Assembly (NCBI GenBank): GCA_033765235.1
Contig: JANRIG010000024.1
Span: 1 to 49,304, forward strand
Direction of reading: 5' to 3'
Length of the DNA stretch: 49,304 nucleotides
Source: JANRIG01 sp033765235
GTDB lineage: Bacteria; Bacteroidota; Bacteroidia; Cytophagales; UBA9547
Below the pieces are notes generated by a model. The model had not been told where the DNA came from and ran no database searches. It worked only from the letters and a program-made list of their open reading frames with translations. Numbering within the stretch: position 1 is the first letter of the stretch; the number at the start of each line of letters is the position of its first letter. Below are positions 34,155 through 43,022 of this stretch, piece after piece. Position numbers and translations under genes: made by a program.

Positions 34155-36611
34155 ATGTTAAGATACTTGATGCTGTTTTTTGCATGTAATATATCTATGG
34201 CTCAATACAGCAGCACAGATATATTGCAAAACCTGCAAAAGCTCACCTGCACAGGCACTGTGCTTTACATAGCTGCACACCCAGACGATGAAAATAATGA
34301 ACTGCTCTCATGGCTTGCCAATGAAAAAATGCTACGAACAGGATACTTATCTCTCACCCGTGGCGATGGTGGACAAAACCTGATAGGCAAAGAGCAGCGA
34401 GAGCTATTGGGCATAATACGTACTCAGGAGTTGCTTGAAGCCCGCAGAATAGATGGAGCTGAACAATTTTTTACCCGTGCGGTTGACTTTGGTTATTCCA
34501 AAAATCCAACTGAAACATTCAATATATGGAACAAAAACGCAGTACTCAGTGATGTAGTAAGGGTAATAAGACAGTTTAGACCCGACGTCATTATTTGTAG
34601 GTTTCCTACTGATGGCAGAGGAGGGCATGGCCACCACACAGCGTCGGCCATAGTGGCAGAAGAGGCTTATGAAGCAGCAGCAGATGCATCAAAATTCCCC
34701 GCCCAACTTGCTTATCTCAAACCTTGGAAAACTCAAAGGCTGCTATTCAATGCATTTGGGTGGAATAGAAATGGAGCCTCTACCCAAAAGGGAGAAATAT
34801 TGCTTGATGTAGGTCAGTACAACCCTATTACTGGCAAATCATATGCCGAAACAGCTGCTGAGAGCCGTAGCATGCACCGTAGCCAAGGGTTTGGTTCCGG
34901 CAAAAGCAGAGGTGAGTCATGGGAGTTTTTTACGGTGCTAAAAGGCAATAAAGATACTACACAAATGTTTCCGGGGATAGACTTTAGTTGGGGTAGGGTA
35001 GAGGAGGGTAAGAATATTGAAACCATATTATACAAAGCTATTAAAGAGTACAATCCTCTACAGCCACATGCAATAGTGCCGTATCTTTTGCAGGCCTATG
35101 ATTTAATAAATAAAATAAGCGATGAAACATTGAAAAATTATAAAAAAATGCAGATACAAAACTTAGTCATAGCTTGTACAGGTTTTTATGCAGAGGCACT
35201 TTCGCAGAGCCCAAGTGCTACACAAGGTGATGTAGTAAATGTACAAGTACAATACATACTCAGAAATAAAAATGTCCCTGTGGTGATAAAAAAAATATCA
35301 TTTGGAGATATAGCTGATACTACTCTCAACAATCAAGCACCTTTTAATATACAAATATCTGTTAATAAAAAAATAAAGATCAAAAATATGCCCAATACTA
35401 CCCCCTATTGGATGGAGAAAAAGCCTACATTAGGACTCTTTGTCATACCCGACAGCAGCATGATAGGTAAAGCTGAAAGTGAGCCGGCGCTACCTGCAAA
35501 ATTGGAATTAGAGATAAAAGGCGTTAATTTCACTCATACCGTACCAGTCATTTACAAATGGGTAGAGAAGGCTGAGGGAGAAAAAAGCAAACCATTTGTG
35601 GTAGTACCTACAATCAATATAAGGTTTGCAGACAAGGTGTATATGATAGGTAAAAATGGTACACATAGTGTAGCAGTGCAGGCATTCACTACCCGCGACA
35701 GCACCACCACAGACATAAGCCTCACATTACCAACAGGTTGGCAATGTATGCCTAATAATATAAATGCAAGTTTTACAAAAAAGAATGTAGAGCAAATTTT
35801 CGTTTTCAATGTAAAACCTGCCCGGAATGCCGATGCCAAAACTATAATAAGTGCATCTGCAACCATGCAAGGTGCTACATACAATACTTATTTTCAAACC
35901 ATTACATACTCACATATAAAACCTCAAACCTATATATTGCAGGCAGAAGCATATCTTTTGAGTACACAAATATTAACCAAAAGTACAAAAATAGGCTATA
36001 TAGAAGGTGCAGGTGATGATATACCTGCAGCATTGCAAAAAATAGGTTGTACAGTACATGTGCTTAATAATGAAATTCTTAATACAGAAATTTTCGATAA
36101 ATATGATGCCATAGTAACAGGTGTGAGAGCTTATAATGTGAATGATAATCTAAAAAAAATGCAATCTAAGTTACTCAAATATGTAGAAAACGGGGGCACA
36201 CTCATAGTGCAATACAATACCGTGAACTGGGCAGCACCGCAACTTGCCAAAGAGATAGGACCTTACCCTTTTACCATATCCGGTGCCAGAGTTACAGATG
36301 AAAATGCACCTGTAAAATTTCTGTCACCCACACATCCATTGCTAAACATGCCCAATGTGCTCACAGACAAAGACTTTGAGGGGTGGGTGCAAGAGAGAGG
36401 GTTATATTTTGCCAATGAATATGATAGTAGATATGTAGAGATATTGGAGATGAATGACCAAGGAGATAAACCTCTAAAAGGTAGCCTGATAGTGGCTAAA
36501 TATGGGAAAGGGTACTTTGTATACACAGGGTTGTCATTTTTTAGGCAAATGCCGGCCGGAGTACCCGGTGCTTATAAGTTATTTGCCAATATCATATCAT
36601 TGGGTAAATAG
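34155..36611 (+). CDS. Exported PIG-L/LmbE-family deacetylase with C-terminal GATase-like domain
   Basis: 818 aa from the ATG at 34155 (signal peptide MLRYLMLFFACNISMAQ). An in-frame TTG at 34125 would add ten Lys/Asn-rich residues and is unlikely. The N-terminal PIG-L domain carries the zinc motif AHPDDE (41-46, His42, Asp44, Asp45) and HGHH (158-161). A central beta-rich region (about 340-600) is NEW3-like. The C-terminal part (IGYIEGAGDDIPAALQKIGC through GGTLIVQYNTVNW) resembles a class I glutamine-amidotransferase-like / ThuA-type fold. It probably removes N-acetyl groups from amino sugars or glycans in the periplasm; the substrate is unknown. Confidence 0.9.
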   Translation: MLRYLMLFFACNISMAQYSSTDILQNLQKLTCTGTVLYIAAHPDDENNELLSWLANEKMLRTGYLSLTRGDGGQNLIGKEQRELLGIIRTQELLEARRIDGAEQFFTRAVDFGYSKNPTETFNIWNKNAVLSDVVRVIRQFRPDVIICRFPTDGRGGHGHHTASAIVAEEAYEAAADASKFPAQLAYLKPWKTQRLLFNAFGWNRNGASTQKGEILLDVGQYNPITGKSYAETAAESRSMHRSQGFGSGKSRGESWEFFTVLKGNKDTTQMFPGIDFSWGRVEEGKNIETILYKAIKEYNPLQPHAIVPYLLQAYDLINKISDETLKNYKKMQIQNLVIACTGFYAEALSQSPSATQGDVVNVQVQYILRNKNVPVVIKKISFGDIADTTLNNQAPFNIQISVNKKIKIKNMPNTTPYWMEKKPTLGLFVIPDSSMIGKAESEPALPAKLELEIKGVNFTHTVPVIYKWVEKAEGEKSKPFVVVPTINIRFADKVYMIGKNGTHSVAVQAFTTRDSTTTDISLTLPTGWQCMPNNINASFTKKNVEQIFVFNVKPARNADAKTIISASATMQGATYNTYFQTITYSHIKPQTYILQAEAYLLSTQILTKSTKIGYIEGAGDDIPAALQKIGCTVHVLNNEILNTEIFDKYDAIVTGVRAYNVNDNLKKMQSKLLKYVENGGTLIVQYNTVNWAAPQLAKEIGPYPFTISGARVTDENAPVKFLSPTHPLLNMPNVLTDKDFEGWVQERGLYFANEYDSRYVEILEMNDQGDKPLKGSLIVAKYGKGYFVYTGLSFFRQMPAGVPGAYKLFANIISLGK

Positions 36612-36639
36612 TAAATATAAAATTTGGAATTTGAACACC

Positions 36640-37851
36640 CTATTTCAACCTTGATACTGCTTCTTTAAGCCTTTTGGCTCCTTCTATAAGTTTGTCATCT
36701 CCTGCTGCAAAAGATAGCCTGATACAGCCCTCGTAGCCAAATGCACTGCCCGGCACTGTAGAGAGGAATGAAGTATTGAGAAGCCACATGCTAAAGTCGT
36801 CGGAGTTGCGTATGGTAATATTGCCATCCCTTTTGCCAAAATAGCTGCTCACGTCCGGGAAAAAGTAAAACGCTCCCATAGGCATGTTTACCTTTAGGTC
36901 GGGTATTTCCTTGAGCAGGTTGTACATCAAGTCTCTGCGTTTTTGGAATTTTACTTTCATATCAGTGCTTGAGGCAAGGTCTGCCAGTATGCCTGCCAAT
37001 GCGGCTTTTTGAGCTATAGAGCATGTGCCGGAAGTGATTTGGCTTTGCATCTTGTCGCAAGCATCGGCTATGGTTTTGTGTGCTGCCATGTATCCTACGC
37101 GCCAGCCTGTCATGGCGTAGCCTTTAGAAAATCCGTTTACAGTCACCACTCTGTCTTTGATGGCAGCCACAGAGCCTATAGAGAAGTGTGGCTCGCCAAA
37201 GTTGATATACTCATATATTTCATCGGCTATCACATATATGCCTTCATTTGCAGCCACTACTTCGGCTATGTCCATGAGCATTTGTTTACTGAATACTGAG
37301 CCTGTGGGGTTGCAAGGCGATGAATACATGATGACCTTGGTACGAGGGCTTATGGCATTTTTCAGGTCTTGAATGGTAGGTTTAAAGTCGTATTCTATGC
37401 CACCTACCAGCTCTATCACTATGCCTTCGTTGAGCTTTACCAGCTCTGCATAGCTCACCCAATATGGGGAATAGATAATGACCTCGTCGCCGGGGTTTAC
37501 CAATACAGATAGTGCATTGGCCAAAGATTGTTTGGCACCTGTAGATACTATGATATTTTCAGGTTTCCAATCTATATTATTATCGCGTTTTAGCTTTTCG
37601 GCTATGCCTTTGCGCAACTCAGGTATGCCTGCCACGGGGGTATAGTGCGAAAAGCCGTCTTGTATAGCTTTGATGCCGGCACTTTTTATATGATCAGGGG
37701 TTTCAAAATCGGGCTCACCAAGGGTAAGGTTCACTACATTGTGCCCTGCAGCTGCCAGTTCACGGGCTTTTTTGGCCATTGCTATGGTTTGCGACTCTGC
37801 AAGTGCATTTATTCTGTCTGATAATATGGGTGTTAATACTTCGTTCGACAT
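36640..37851 (-). CDS. Aspartate aminotransferase family (class I, subgroup I-gamma)
   Basis: 403 aa. Fold-type I aminotransferase with NLTLGEPDFETPDHI, FSHYTPVAGIPELR, SPCNPTGSVF, the Asp/Tyr of VIADEIYEYI, the PLP lysine in NGFSKGYAMTGWRVGY and the C-terminal arginine in CIRLSFAAGDD. The pattern fits aspartate or prephenate/aspartate aminotransferases of the I-gamma type. It is monocistronic and divergent from prmC. An aspC-like role linking oxaloacetate/aspartate to glutamate is likely. Confidence 0.93.
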   Translation of the reverse strand: MSNEVLTPILSDRINALAESQTIAMAKKARELAAAGHNVVNLTLGEPDFETPDHIKSAGIKAIQDGFSHYTPVAGIPELRKGIAEKLKRDNNIDWKPENIIVSTGAKQSLANALSVLVNPGDEVIIYSPYWVSYAELVKLNEGIVIELVGGIEYDFKPTIQDLKNAISPRTKVIMYSSPCNPTGSVFSKQMLMDIAEVVAANEGIYVIADEIYEYINFGEPHFSIGSVAAIKDRVVTVNGFSKGYAMTGWRVGYMAAHKTIADACDKMQSQITSGTCSIAQKAALAGILADLASSTDMKVKFQKRRDLMYNLLKEIPDLKVNMPMGAFYFFPDVSSYFGKRDGNITIRNSDDFSMWLLNTSFLSTVPGSAFGYEGCIRLSFAAGDDKLIEGAKRLKEAVSRLK

Positions 37852-37892
37852 CTTAATTTATTAAATTTATTTTTATGTTTTTAAATGGGTTG

Positions 37893-37900
37893 CAAATTTA
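37893..37900 (-). promoter_or_regulatory. -7 promoter element for the aspartate aminotransferase gene
   Basis: On the minus strand TAAATTTG followed by CA lies about 41 nt before the ATG (37851). It fits TAnnTTTG; no clear -33 TTG. Confidence 0.4.
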
Positions 37901-37935
37901 TATATTTATTGCAGAAATAAGAATTAATGTAAAAA

Positions 37936-38811
37936 TTGTATAGTAACAGCAAAAAATCGTCTTCGTATTATTTTCAAAAAACACTAAACGGCATCATTGC
38001 AGATATACCCCCGGCTGAAAAAAGAAGCATATTACTAATTCTTTTTGAACATATTTTTAGCATAAATGCAGCAGATATTATGGCAAATAATACACTTCAA
38101 GTATCTGAAAACGATGACTATAAGTTACATACATTCATACAAAGAATAAACCAATATGAGCCTGTACAATACATACTGGGATATGCCTATTTTAAGGATT
38201 TAAAATTGTGTGTATCTCCCCACGTGCTCATACCACGACCTGAGACAGAGGAGCTTGTAAATATTATTATCTCAGAAAACTTGCACTCAGCACCTGAGCA
38301 CGTGCTGGATGTAGGTACAGGTAGCGGAGCTATAGCCATAGCACTCAAACAATACTTTGCTAACAGCACAATACACGCTTGCGATGTGAGCACGGAAGCT
38401 TTGCAAACCGCTATTGCCAATGCTCAAAACCTATCTATGGATATATCATTTGCGCAAATAGATATATTACAAAAAACATTGTACAGCTATCCCAAATTTG
38501 ATATAATTGTGAGCAATCCTCCCTATGTGCTTGAAAGCGAAAAAATAAATATACACAGCAATGTACTTGACTATGAGCCAAATATAGCACTGTTTGTGCC
38601 GGACAGTGAACCACTAAAATACTATGAACACATATTAATAAACTTGGCACCATATATGAAAATTACAACACAGATATATTTTGAAATAAATCCTCTTACA
38701 GCACACTTGTTTGATGATTTAGGTATAAAATATAGATACACCACCCACTACTACCGCGACATAAATGATAAGATAAGATTTGTAAAACTCAAAAAAATAA
38801 ATCGCGACTAA
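37936..38811 (+). CDS. prmC: Release factor glutamine methyltransferase
   Basis: 291 aa. It methylates the GGQ glutamine of peptide-chain release factors. An N-terminal helical domain (about 1-75) is followed by QYILGYAYF, VLIPRPETEELV, the SAM loop VLDVGTGSGAIAIAL and the NPPY substrate motif (194-197). The frame opens with TTG; the next in-frame Met is residue 48, inside the helical domain, so TTG is the probable start. The only ATG just upstream (37927) is followed at once by a stop. Confidence 0.94.
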   Translation: MYSNSKKSSSYYFQKTLNGIIADIPPAEKRSILLILFEHIFSINAADIMANNTLQVSENDDYKLHTFIQRINQYEPVQYILGYAYFKDLKLCVSPHVLIPRPETEELVNIIISENLHSAPEHVLDVGTGSGAIAIALKQYFANSTIHACDVSTEALQTAIANAQNLSMDISFAQIDILQKTLYSYPKFDIIVSNPPYVLESEKINIHSNVLDYEPNIALFVPDSEPLKYYEHILINLAPYMKITTQIYFEINPLTAHLFDDLGIKYRYTTHYYRDINDKIRFVKLKKINRD

Positions 38812-38835
38812 ACTTTTAATAACTATCATTTGTTG

Positions 38836-38855
38836 TAAATTTGCAATTATGTTTG
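38836..38855 (+). promoter_or_regulatory. Two overlapping -7 elements upstream of sufB
   Basis: TAAATTTG (38836-38843, followed by CA) and TATGTTTG (38848-38855) both fit TAnnTTTG and lie 39 and 27 nt before the sufB ATG. TTTG at 38829-38832 may serve as the -33 of the second, although the spacing of 15 is short. Confidence 0.45.
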
Positions 38856-38882
38856 GATTAATTCTAAACTCACCCCCATTTC

Positions 38883-40334
38883 ATGCTTCGCGACGAAAAC
38901 GATAGTATCCTTGATGAAATCACCACCTCCGACTACAAGTATGGATTTGTGACCGATATAGAAGCTGATGAAGCTCCCAAGGGGCTCAATGAGAGCATTG
39001 TACAATTTATTTCCGCAAAAAAGAATGAACCCCAATGGCTGCTGGATTGGAGGCTCAATGCTTATAAAAAATGGCTGCAATTAGACACTCCTGATTGGCA
39101 AAATGTAAAATTTGATAACATAAATTACCAAAACATTAAATATTACTCAGCCCCTAAGCAAAAAATAAAACCCAAATCTCTGGATGAAATAGACCCTGAG
39201 CTCAAAGCTACTTTTGAAAAACTCGGCATATCACTCGATGAGCAAAAAAGGCTCACCGGAGTAGCGGTAGATGCTGTGATAGACAGTATCTCTATAGGTA
39301 CTACTTTCAAAGACAAGTTGGCAGACCTTGGCATCATATTTTGCTCCATTAGCGAGGCAGTGCAAGAGTACCCCGAATTGGTACAAAAATACCTTGGCAG
39401 TGTAGTACCTGTGAACGACAATTATTTTGCTGCTCTCAATGCAGCTGTGTTTTCAGACGGCTCCTTTGTGTACATACCCAAAGGCGTGCGCTGCCCTATG
39501 GAGCTGTCTACCTATTTCAGAATAAATGCTGCCGAAACAGGTCAGTTTGAGCGCACTCTTATTATAGCAGATGAGGGCTCATATGTGAGCTACCTCGAAG
39601 GCTGCACCGCACCCATGCGCGACGAAAACCAACTGCATGCAGCAGTGGTAGAGTTGTATTGCCACAAAAATGCGCAAATAAAATACTCAACCGTGCAAAA
39701 CTGGTATCCGGGCGACAAAGAAGGCAAAGGTGGCATCTACAACTTTGTGACCAAGCGCGGAATATGTGCAGGTGATCATGCCAAAATAAGTTGGACACAG
39801 GTAGAAACAGGCTCTGCTGTGACTTGGAAATACCCCAGTGTAGTACTCAAAGGCGACCATAGCATAGGAGAGTTTTACTCAGTAGCCGTCACCAATCACT
39901 ACCAACAAGCAGATACAGGCACAAAAATGATACATTTGGGCAACCATACCAAAAGCAGGATTGTGTCCAAAGGTATATCTGCCGGCAAGAGCCAAAACAG
40001 CTATCGCGGACTGGTACAAGTACACAAACGTGCCCAAAATGCCAAAAACTTTTCGCAATGCGATTCGCTACTCATGGGCGATAGGTGCGGGGCACATACA
40101 TTCCCCTATATAGAAGTAAAAAACAATACTGCCAACGTAGCCCATGAGGCCAGCACCTCCAAAATAGGCGAAGACCAAATATTTTATTGCAACCAGCGAG
40201 GGATAGATACTGAGCAAGCCATAGCATTGATAGTGAACGGCTTTGCCAAAGAAGTGATGAACCAGTTGCCTATGGAGTTTGCAGTAGAAGCCCAAAAACT
40301 GCTTTCCATAAGCTTAGAAGGCAGTGTAGGATAA
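38883..40334 (+). CDS. sufB: Fe-S cluster assembly scaffold protein
   Basis: 483 aa, full SufB length. It is a scaffold of the SufBC2D complex for Fe-S cluster assembly. Characteristic segments are YGFVTDIEADEAPKGL, RCPMELSTYFRIN, EGCTAPMRDENQLHAAVVEL, YSTVQNWYPGDKEGKGGIYNFV, the beta-helix core, THEAS-type VAHEASTSKIGEDQIFYCNQRG and the C-terminal LPMEFAVEAQKLLSISLEGSVG. No sufC, sufD or sufS follows; instead gene remnants begin 54 nt downstream, so the usual sufBCDS order appears broken here. Confidence 0.97.
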   Translation: MLRDENDSILDEITTSDYKYGFVTDIEADEAPKGLNESIVQFISAKKNEPQWLLDWRLNAYKKWLQLDTPDWQNVKFDNINYQNIKYYSAPKQKIKPKSLDEIDPELKATFEKLGISLDEQKRLTGVAVDAVIDSISIGTTFKDKLADLGIIFCSISEAVQEYPELVQKYLGSVVPVNDNYFAALNAAVFSDGSFVYIPKGVRCPMELSTYFRINAAETGQFERTLIIADEGSYVSYLEGCTAPMRDENQLHAAVVELYCHKNAQIKYSTVQNWYPGDKEGKGGIYNFVTKRGICAGDHAKISWTQVETGSAVTWKYPSVVLKGDHSIGEFYSVAVTNHYQQADTGTKMIHLGNHTKSRIVSKGISAGKSQNSYRGLVQVHKRAQNAKNFSQCDSLLMGDRCGAHTFPYIEVKNNTANVAHEASTSKIGEDQIFYCNQRGIDTEQAIALIVNGFAKEVMNQLPMEFAVEAQKLLSISLEGSVG

Positions 40335-40387
40335 TGCCCTGAGCCTACTTTTTGGAGTAAGTATTATTAATAACTTTTTCACAACTA

Positions 40388-40468
40388 TTATACTATCACC
40401 ATTCGTTTGGTGTCTATGATGTTGCCATCGGCTATGTGGGTACGTAGCATATGACCTAATTGCCTCAT
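40388..40468 (-). pseudogene. Detached T9SS C-terminal tail remnant
   Basis: A 26-residue minus-strand peptide ends ADGNIIDTKRMVIV and stops at 40388. It parallels the terminus of the S74 fibre protein (ADGHIIDTKRMVIIE), that is, the last strands of a type A T9SS sorting domain, without the rest of the gene. It is in a different frame from the lipoprotein stub that overlaps it, so the two do not form one gene without a frameshift. Confidence 0.6.
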
Positions 40469-40581
40469 TTTAGATTTATTTTTTCGTTCTGTGTGCCACA
40501 GACCGAGGTTAATATTTCTTCAGACTTTTTAGTACATTGAGCGAGTAGTAGCAGGGCTATAAGTGGCAAAATATTTTTCAT
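40465..40581 (-). pseudogene. Truncated lipoprotein stub
   Basis: 38 codons from an ATG (40581): MKNILPLIALLLLAQC is a good lipoprotein signal with Cys16, followed by a Lys/Ser/Glu-rich segment and a TGA at 40465. This is too short for a normal lipoprotein and runs straight into the T9SS-tail remnant, so it looks like a gene that lost its middle by deletion. A functional micro-lipoprotein is possible. Confidence 0.45.
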
Positions 40582-40636
40582 GATAGTATAGTTTTAAGGA
40601 ATAATTTACATTTGTTAATATGAATAAATAATTCTA

Positions 40637-41611
40637 TTAATTACATGCTGTTGCAAATCTTATTTCAAATTCTGAGCCAAGTTGAGCTTCAAAACCTGGG
40701 CGCAAATCTATATATTGTTCACCTATAAATATGGCTCGTTCACCATTTTCTAATACTGTAGGAGTACCCAATAAGCTGCCTACATATAATATACGTGCTT
40801 GAAATAATATCTGTGGCCATCCTAATTGATTGGGGTTTACATACCCAGTAGTGTCTGTAAAGTGGCAAAGTCTGAAAGTAGGAATATTATTAAGTATAGT
40901 ATAGTGCATAGCACCTAATTGGCAAGGTGTTAAGGCATGTACCTCTCTATCCATCATATTATTGGTACAAACAGCATCATTTCCTCCCCAGCCACAACAT
41001 GGATCAAACCCATATACATTTTGTATCTCAGGTATAGTAGGTGTATCATCACATCCGTCATCCATTTGGGTATTGCATTCACCATTACTATTATTCTTCA
41101 TCGTATGGCTTAACCCTAAGTTATGACCTATTTCATGATTAAATGTCCAAGGATAGAGATGAATTAAACCCCATCTTTCCCATTCATTTACACTTTTGTC
41201 TAGTACATATCTAGCCCAAGCTCTGTTGATAAAACTGTAACCATTGCCTATCGCATTCCCTCCTGCCGTACCCGAGCTTTCATCAAAGAAAATATTAATT
41301 GAAGAAGTTTTATTTACACCATATAAATTATATATATCGGTTTGCCTGTTATAGTTTCTTCCATAATATTCGTCGTTTCTCCAGTAATATACCCCTTCGA
41401 TTATATAATCAAATTTATGGTCCAAATTAGGAATTGTATTGTTTGGAGGCATAGAAGGTTTAGGTTTATTTTTCAAGTAATTACTTGCATTATTTAATAA
41501 ATGTTGAGCATACATATAGCCATTATAACTTGTATTTCCATCTCCATCAGTGGTTTCTGTAAAGTTACCTGTGCCATTTGTACGAAGTATATAATGAATG
41601 TTTATACGCAA
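40637..41611 (-). CDS. Secreted M43-family (pappalysin-like) metalloprotease, N-terminus frameshifted
   Basis: 324 aa in the open frame, which begins with a TTG at 41611 in mid-domain. The zinc site is HEIGHNLGLSH (His159, Glu160, His163, His169) with the Met-turn in NNMMDREVHALTP. Paired cysteines (CNTQMDDGCDD, FDPCCGW) follow, and the C-terminal module ends FEAQLGSEFEIR. The same frame stays open upstream to 41789 without a start codon and encodes a signal-peptide-like stretch (KIHLVFSVICNIILVF). The ATG at 41778 would read into it if the A run beside it (41770-41775) had one more base. The intact protein would be about 380 aa, starting 3 nt after the upstream gene's stop. Confidence 0.8.
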   Translation of the reverse strand: MRINIHYILRTNGTGNFTETTDGDGNTSYNGYMYAQHLLNNASNYLKNKPKPSMPPNNTIPNLDHKFDYIIEGVYYWRNDEYYGRNYNRQTDIYNLYGVNKTSSINIFFDESSGTAGGNAIGNGYSFINRAWARYVLDKSVNEWERWGLIHLYPWTFNHEIGHNLGLSHTMKNNSNGECNTQMDDGCDDTPTIPEIQNVYGFDPCCGWGGNDAVCTNNMMDREVHALTPCQLGAMHYTILNNIPTFRLCHFTDTTGYVNPNQLGWPQILFQARILYVGSLLGTPTVLENGERAIFIGEQYIDLRPGFEAQLGSEFEIRFATACN

Positions 41612-41769
41612 TACCCTTACAGGTGTATTTGCATCAGGTATATTGCTTTGACTTTCAGACCTTACATTTGGGGTGCCAGTCGAATTGGAATATCCGCCAC
41701 AGTACTGATTTTGCGTGTAACAATTAAAAACTAATATTATATTGCATATTACAGAAAAAACTAAGTGTA

Positions 41770-41775
41770 TTTTTT
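41770..41775 (-). other. Homopolymer frameshift at the start of the M43 protease gene
   Basis: The run is six A on the minus strand (T on plus). With seven, ATG at 41778 would encode MKKIHLVFSVICNIILVF and continue in frame through the protease. With six, the frame ends after MKKYT. This is either a phase-variable switch, a real inactivating mutation or a sequencing error. Confidence 0.75.
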
Positions 41776-41781
41776 CATATT

Positions 41782-42885
41782 TTATTGTTTATTAAATTTT
41801 ATAACATTGATATTACTACCTTCTTTTTGCAACAAGAAGTATTGTGAGGATGGTAATGTGGAAACTTCTATTTCATTTCTGCCTTTATTTATTATTAATT
41901 TCATTACTTCTATACCTGTAGAATTGTAAATAATTCCATGTGCTTCGCACATAGATTCTATATAAATAGTGCTTGACACAGGATTAGGAAATATTTGAGT
42001 GGCCAATATTGGTTTTTTGACTAACGAAGTTATAATAGTATCGGATAACCTTGTGTAGCCATAGGTAGTTTTGTATGGCAGTCTATTTGGGTTTGTGTTG
42101 TTAAGGGTTAATTTATTGGATAATAATGTAATTTGGCAACTAACTTCTTTTGGAATACTACCTCCCATTGGGTTTAGTGTATTGGTTTTCCAATATTTGC
42201 CCCCGTTAGAAAATCTTTGTGATTCTGAAAACCCCAACACAGTGTCTTTGACAAGGGTATTATTTGCATAAAATTTGAACTTAAGTACATTATTTACGCC
42301 AGAAAGTGTCAAAATTGTCAATTTCATGGTCTTTCCTTGCCATGTGCTGTCATACAATGTGGAGGCTGTGCCATCCCATATTTCATACAATTTCCAACTA
42401 CCCATGAGGGTACCCGCAAAGGATACAAAAGGAACAATGGGATCTGGGTTTAATAATTTATGCTTAATTTGCTCTATGGTGTAGCCATTGTAAACACTAT
42501 TTTTTATCTGTATCAAATTTTGATTGCAAGGTGCTACATAATATCCCCCGCCTGCACTTACAGTAAGGTGCATGGCCAATGTATCACCAATTTTATATTG
42601 AGCATAATCTATGCTGCATGATGTTAAGGTTTCATTAAGAGAAATAGCATTAACTTTGACAAGGACATTATTAGAATTTATACTATCTATTACTTCAAGA
42701 TTTACAGAAGAGATGTTTGAACTAAGGGTAGTATTTATACTGATTAATTTTACAACAGCCGTGTAGCCTTTGGCATTGTATGACTCAAAAAAATTTGCAA
42801 ATTCATTTTGGCAGGAGCAAGCATACCCTGATGTATAAGCACCTAAAAAAAAACAAAGAAATATTAATGTCTTAATTATTTTCAT
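41782..42885 (-). CDS. T9SS-exported protein with TIMP/NTR-like N-terminal domain
   Basis: 367 aa. A signal peptide (1-22) ends GYA before Cys23, so the mature protein would begin Cys-Ser-Cys. Cys90 and Cys120 follow. Counted from the mature N-terminus, the cysteines are at 1, 3, 68 and 98, against 1, 3, 70 and 99 in TIMP-1, where they form the 1-70 and 3-99 disulphides. KIGDTLAMHL between them resembles the family's F-x-x-G-x-x-Y-L-V strand. A middle beta region (about 150-285) resembles a lipocalin-like or META-like barrel (GSWKLYEIWDG). Residues from about 295 (TQIFPNPVSSTIYIES) form a type A T9SS sorting domain. It lies between two M43 metalloproteases. Inhibitory activity is inferred only. 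Confidence 0.75.
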   Translation of the reverse strand: MKIIKTLIFLCFFLGAYTSGYACSCQNEFANFFESYNAKGYTAVVKLISINTTLSSNISSVNLEVIDSINSNNVLVKVNAISLNETLTSCSIDYAQYKIGDTLAMHLTVSAGGGYYVAPCNQNLIQIKNSVYNGYTIEQIKHKLLNPDPIVPFVSFAGTLMGSWKLYEIWDGTASTLYDSTWQGKTMKLTILTLSGVNNVLKFKFYANNTLVKDTVLGFSESQRFSNGGKYWKTNTLNPMGGSIPKEVSCQITLLSNKLTLNNTNPNRLPYKTTYGYTRLSDTIITSLVKKPILATQIFPNPVSSTIYIESMCEAHGIIYNSTGIEVMKLIINKGRNEIEVSTLPSSQYFLLQKEGSNINVIKFNKQ

Positions 42886-42901
42886 ACTTGAAATATTTTA
42901 T

Positions 42902-42979
42902 CTACTCTATTATTACCATCCGTTTGGTGTCTATTATATGGCCATCGGCTACTAAGGTGTAGGCAAATAAACCAGCATA
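42902..42979 (-). pseudogene. Detached T9SS tail, near-identical copy of the S74 protein's 3' end
   Basis: 42903-42979 matches 44732-44808 at 76 of 77 positions by eye. It encodes AGLFAYTLVADGHIIDTK followed by RMVIIE and a stop, the last strands of a T9SS sorting domain, with an in-frame stop five codons upstream. It lies just after the M43 protease gene, as if that gene's own tail, or an incoming one, had been cut off. Confidence 0.8.
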
Positions 42980-42990
42980 TATACATCAGA

Positions 42991-43017
42991 TTTGTCAACT
43001 TATTAAAAGTTGGCAAA
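42991..43017. terminator. 11-bp stem-loop downstream of the M43 protease gene
   Basis: TTTGTCAACTT (42991-43001) and AAGTTGGCAAA (43007-43017) pair with one mismatch around a 5-nt loop, 5 nt after the stop of the protease gene (43023). No T run follows on the minus strand, so it may be a processing or partial-termination structure inside the operon. Confidence 0.4.
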
Positions 43018-43022
43018 TCATG

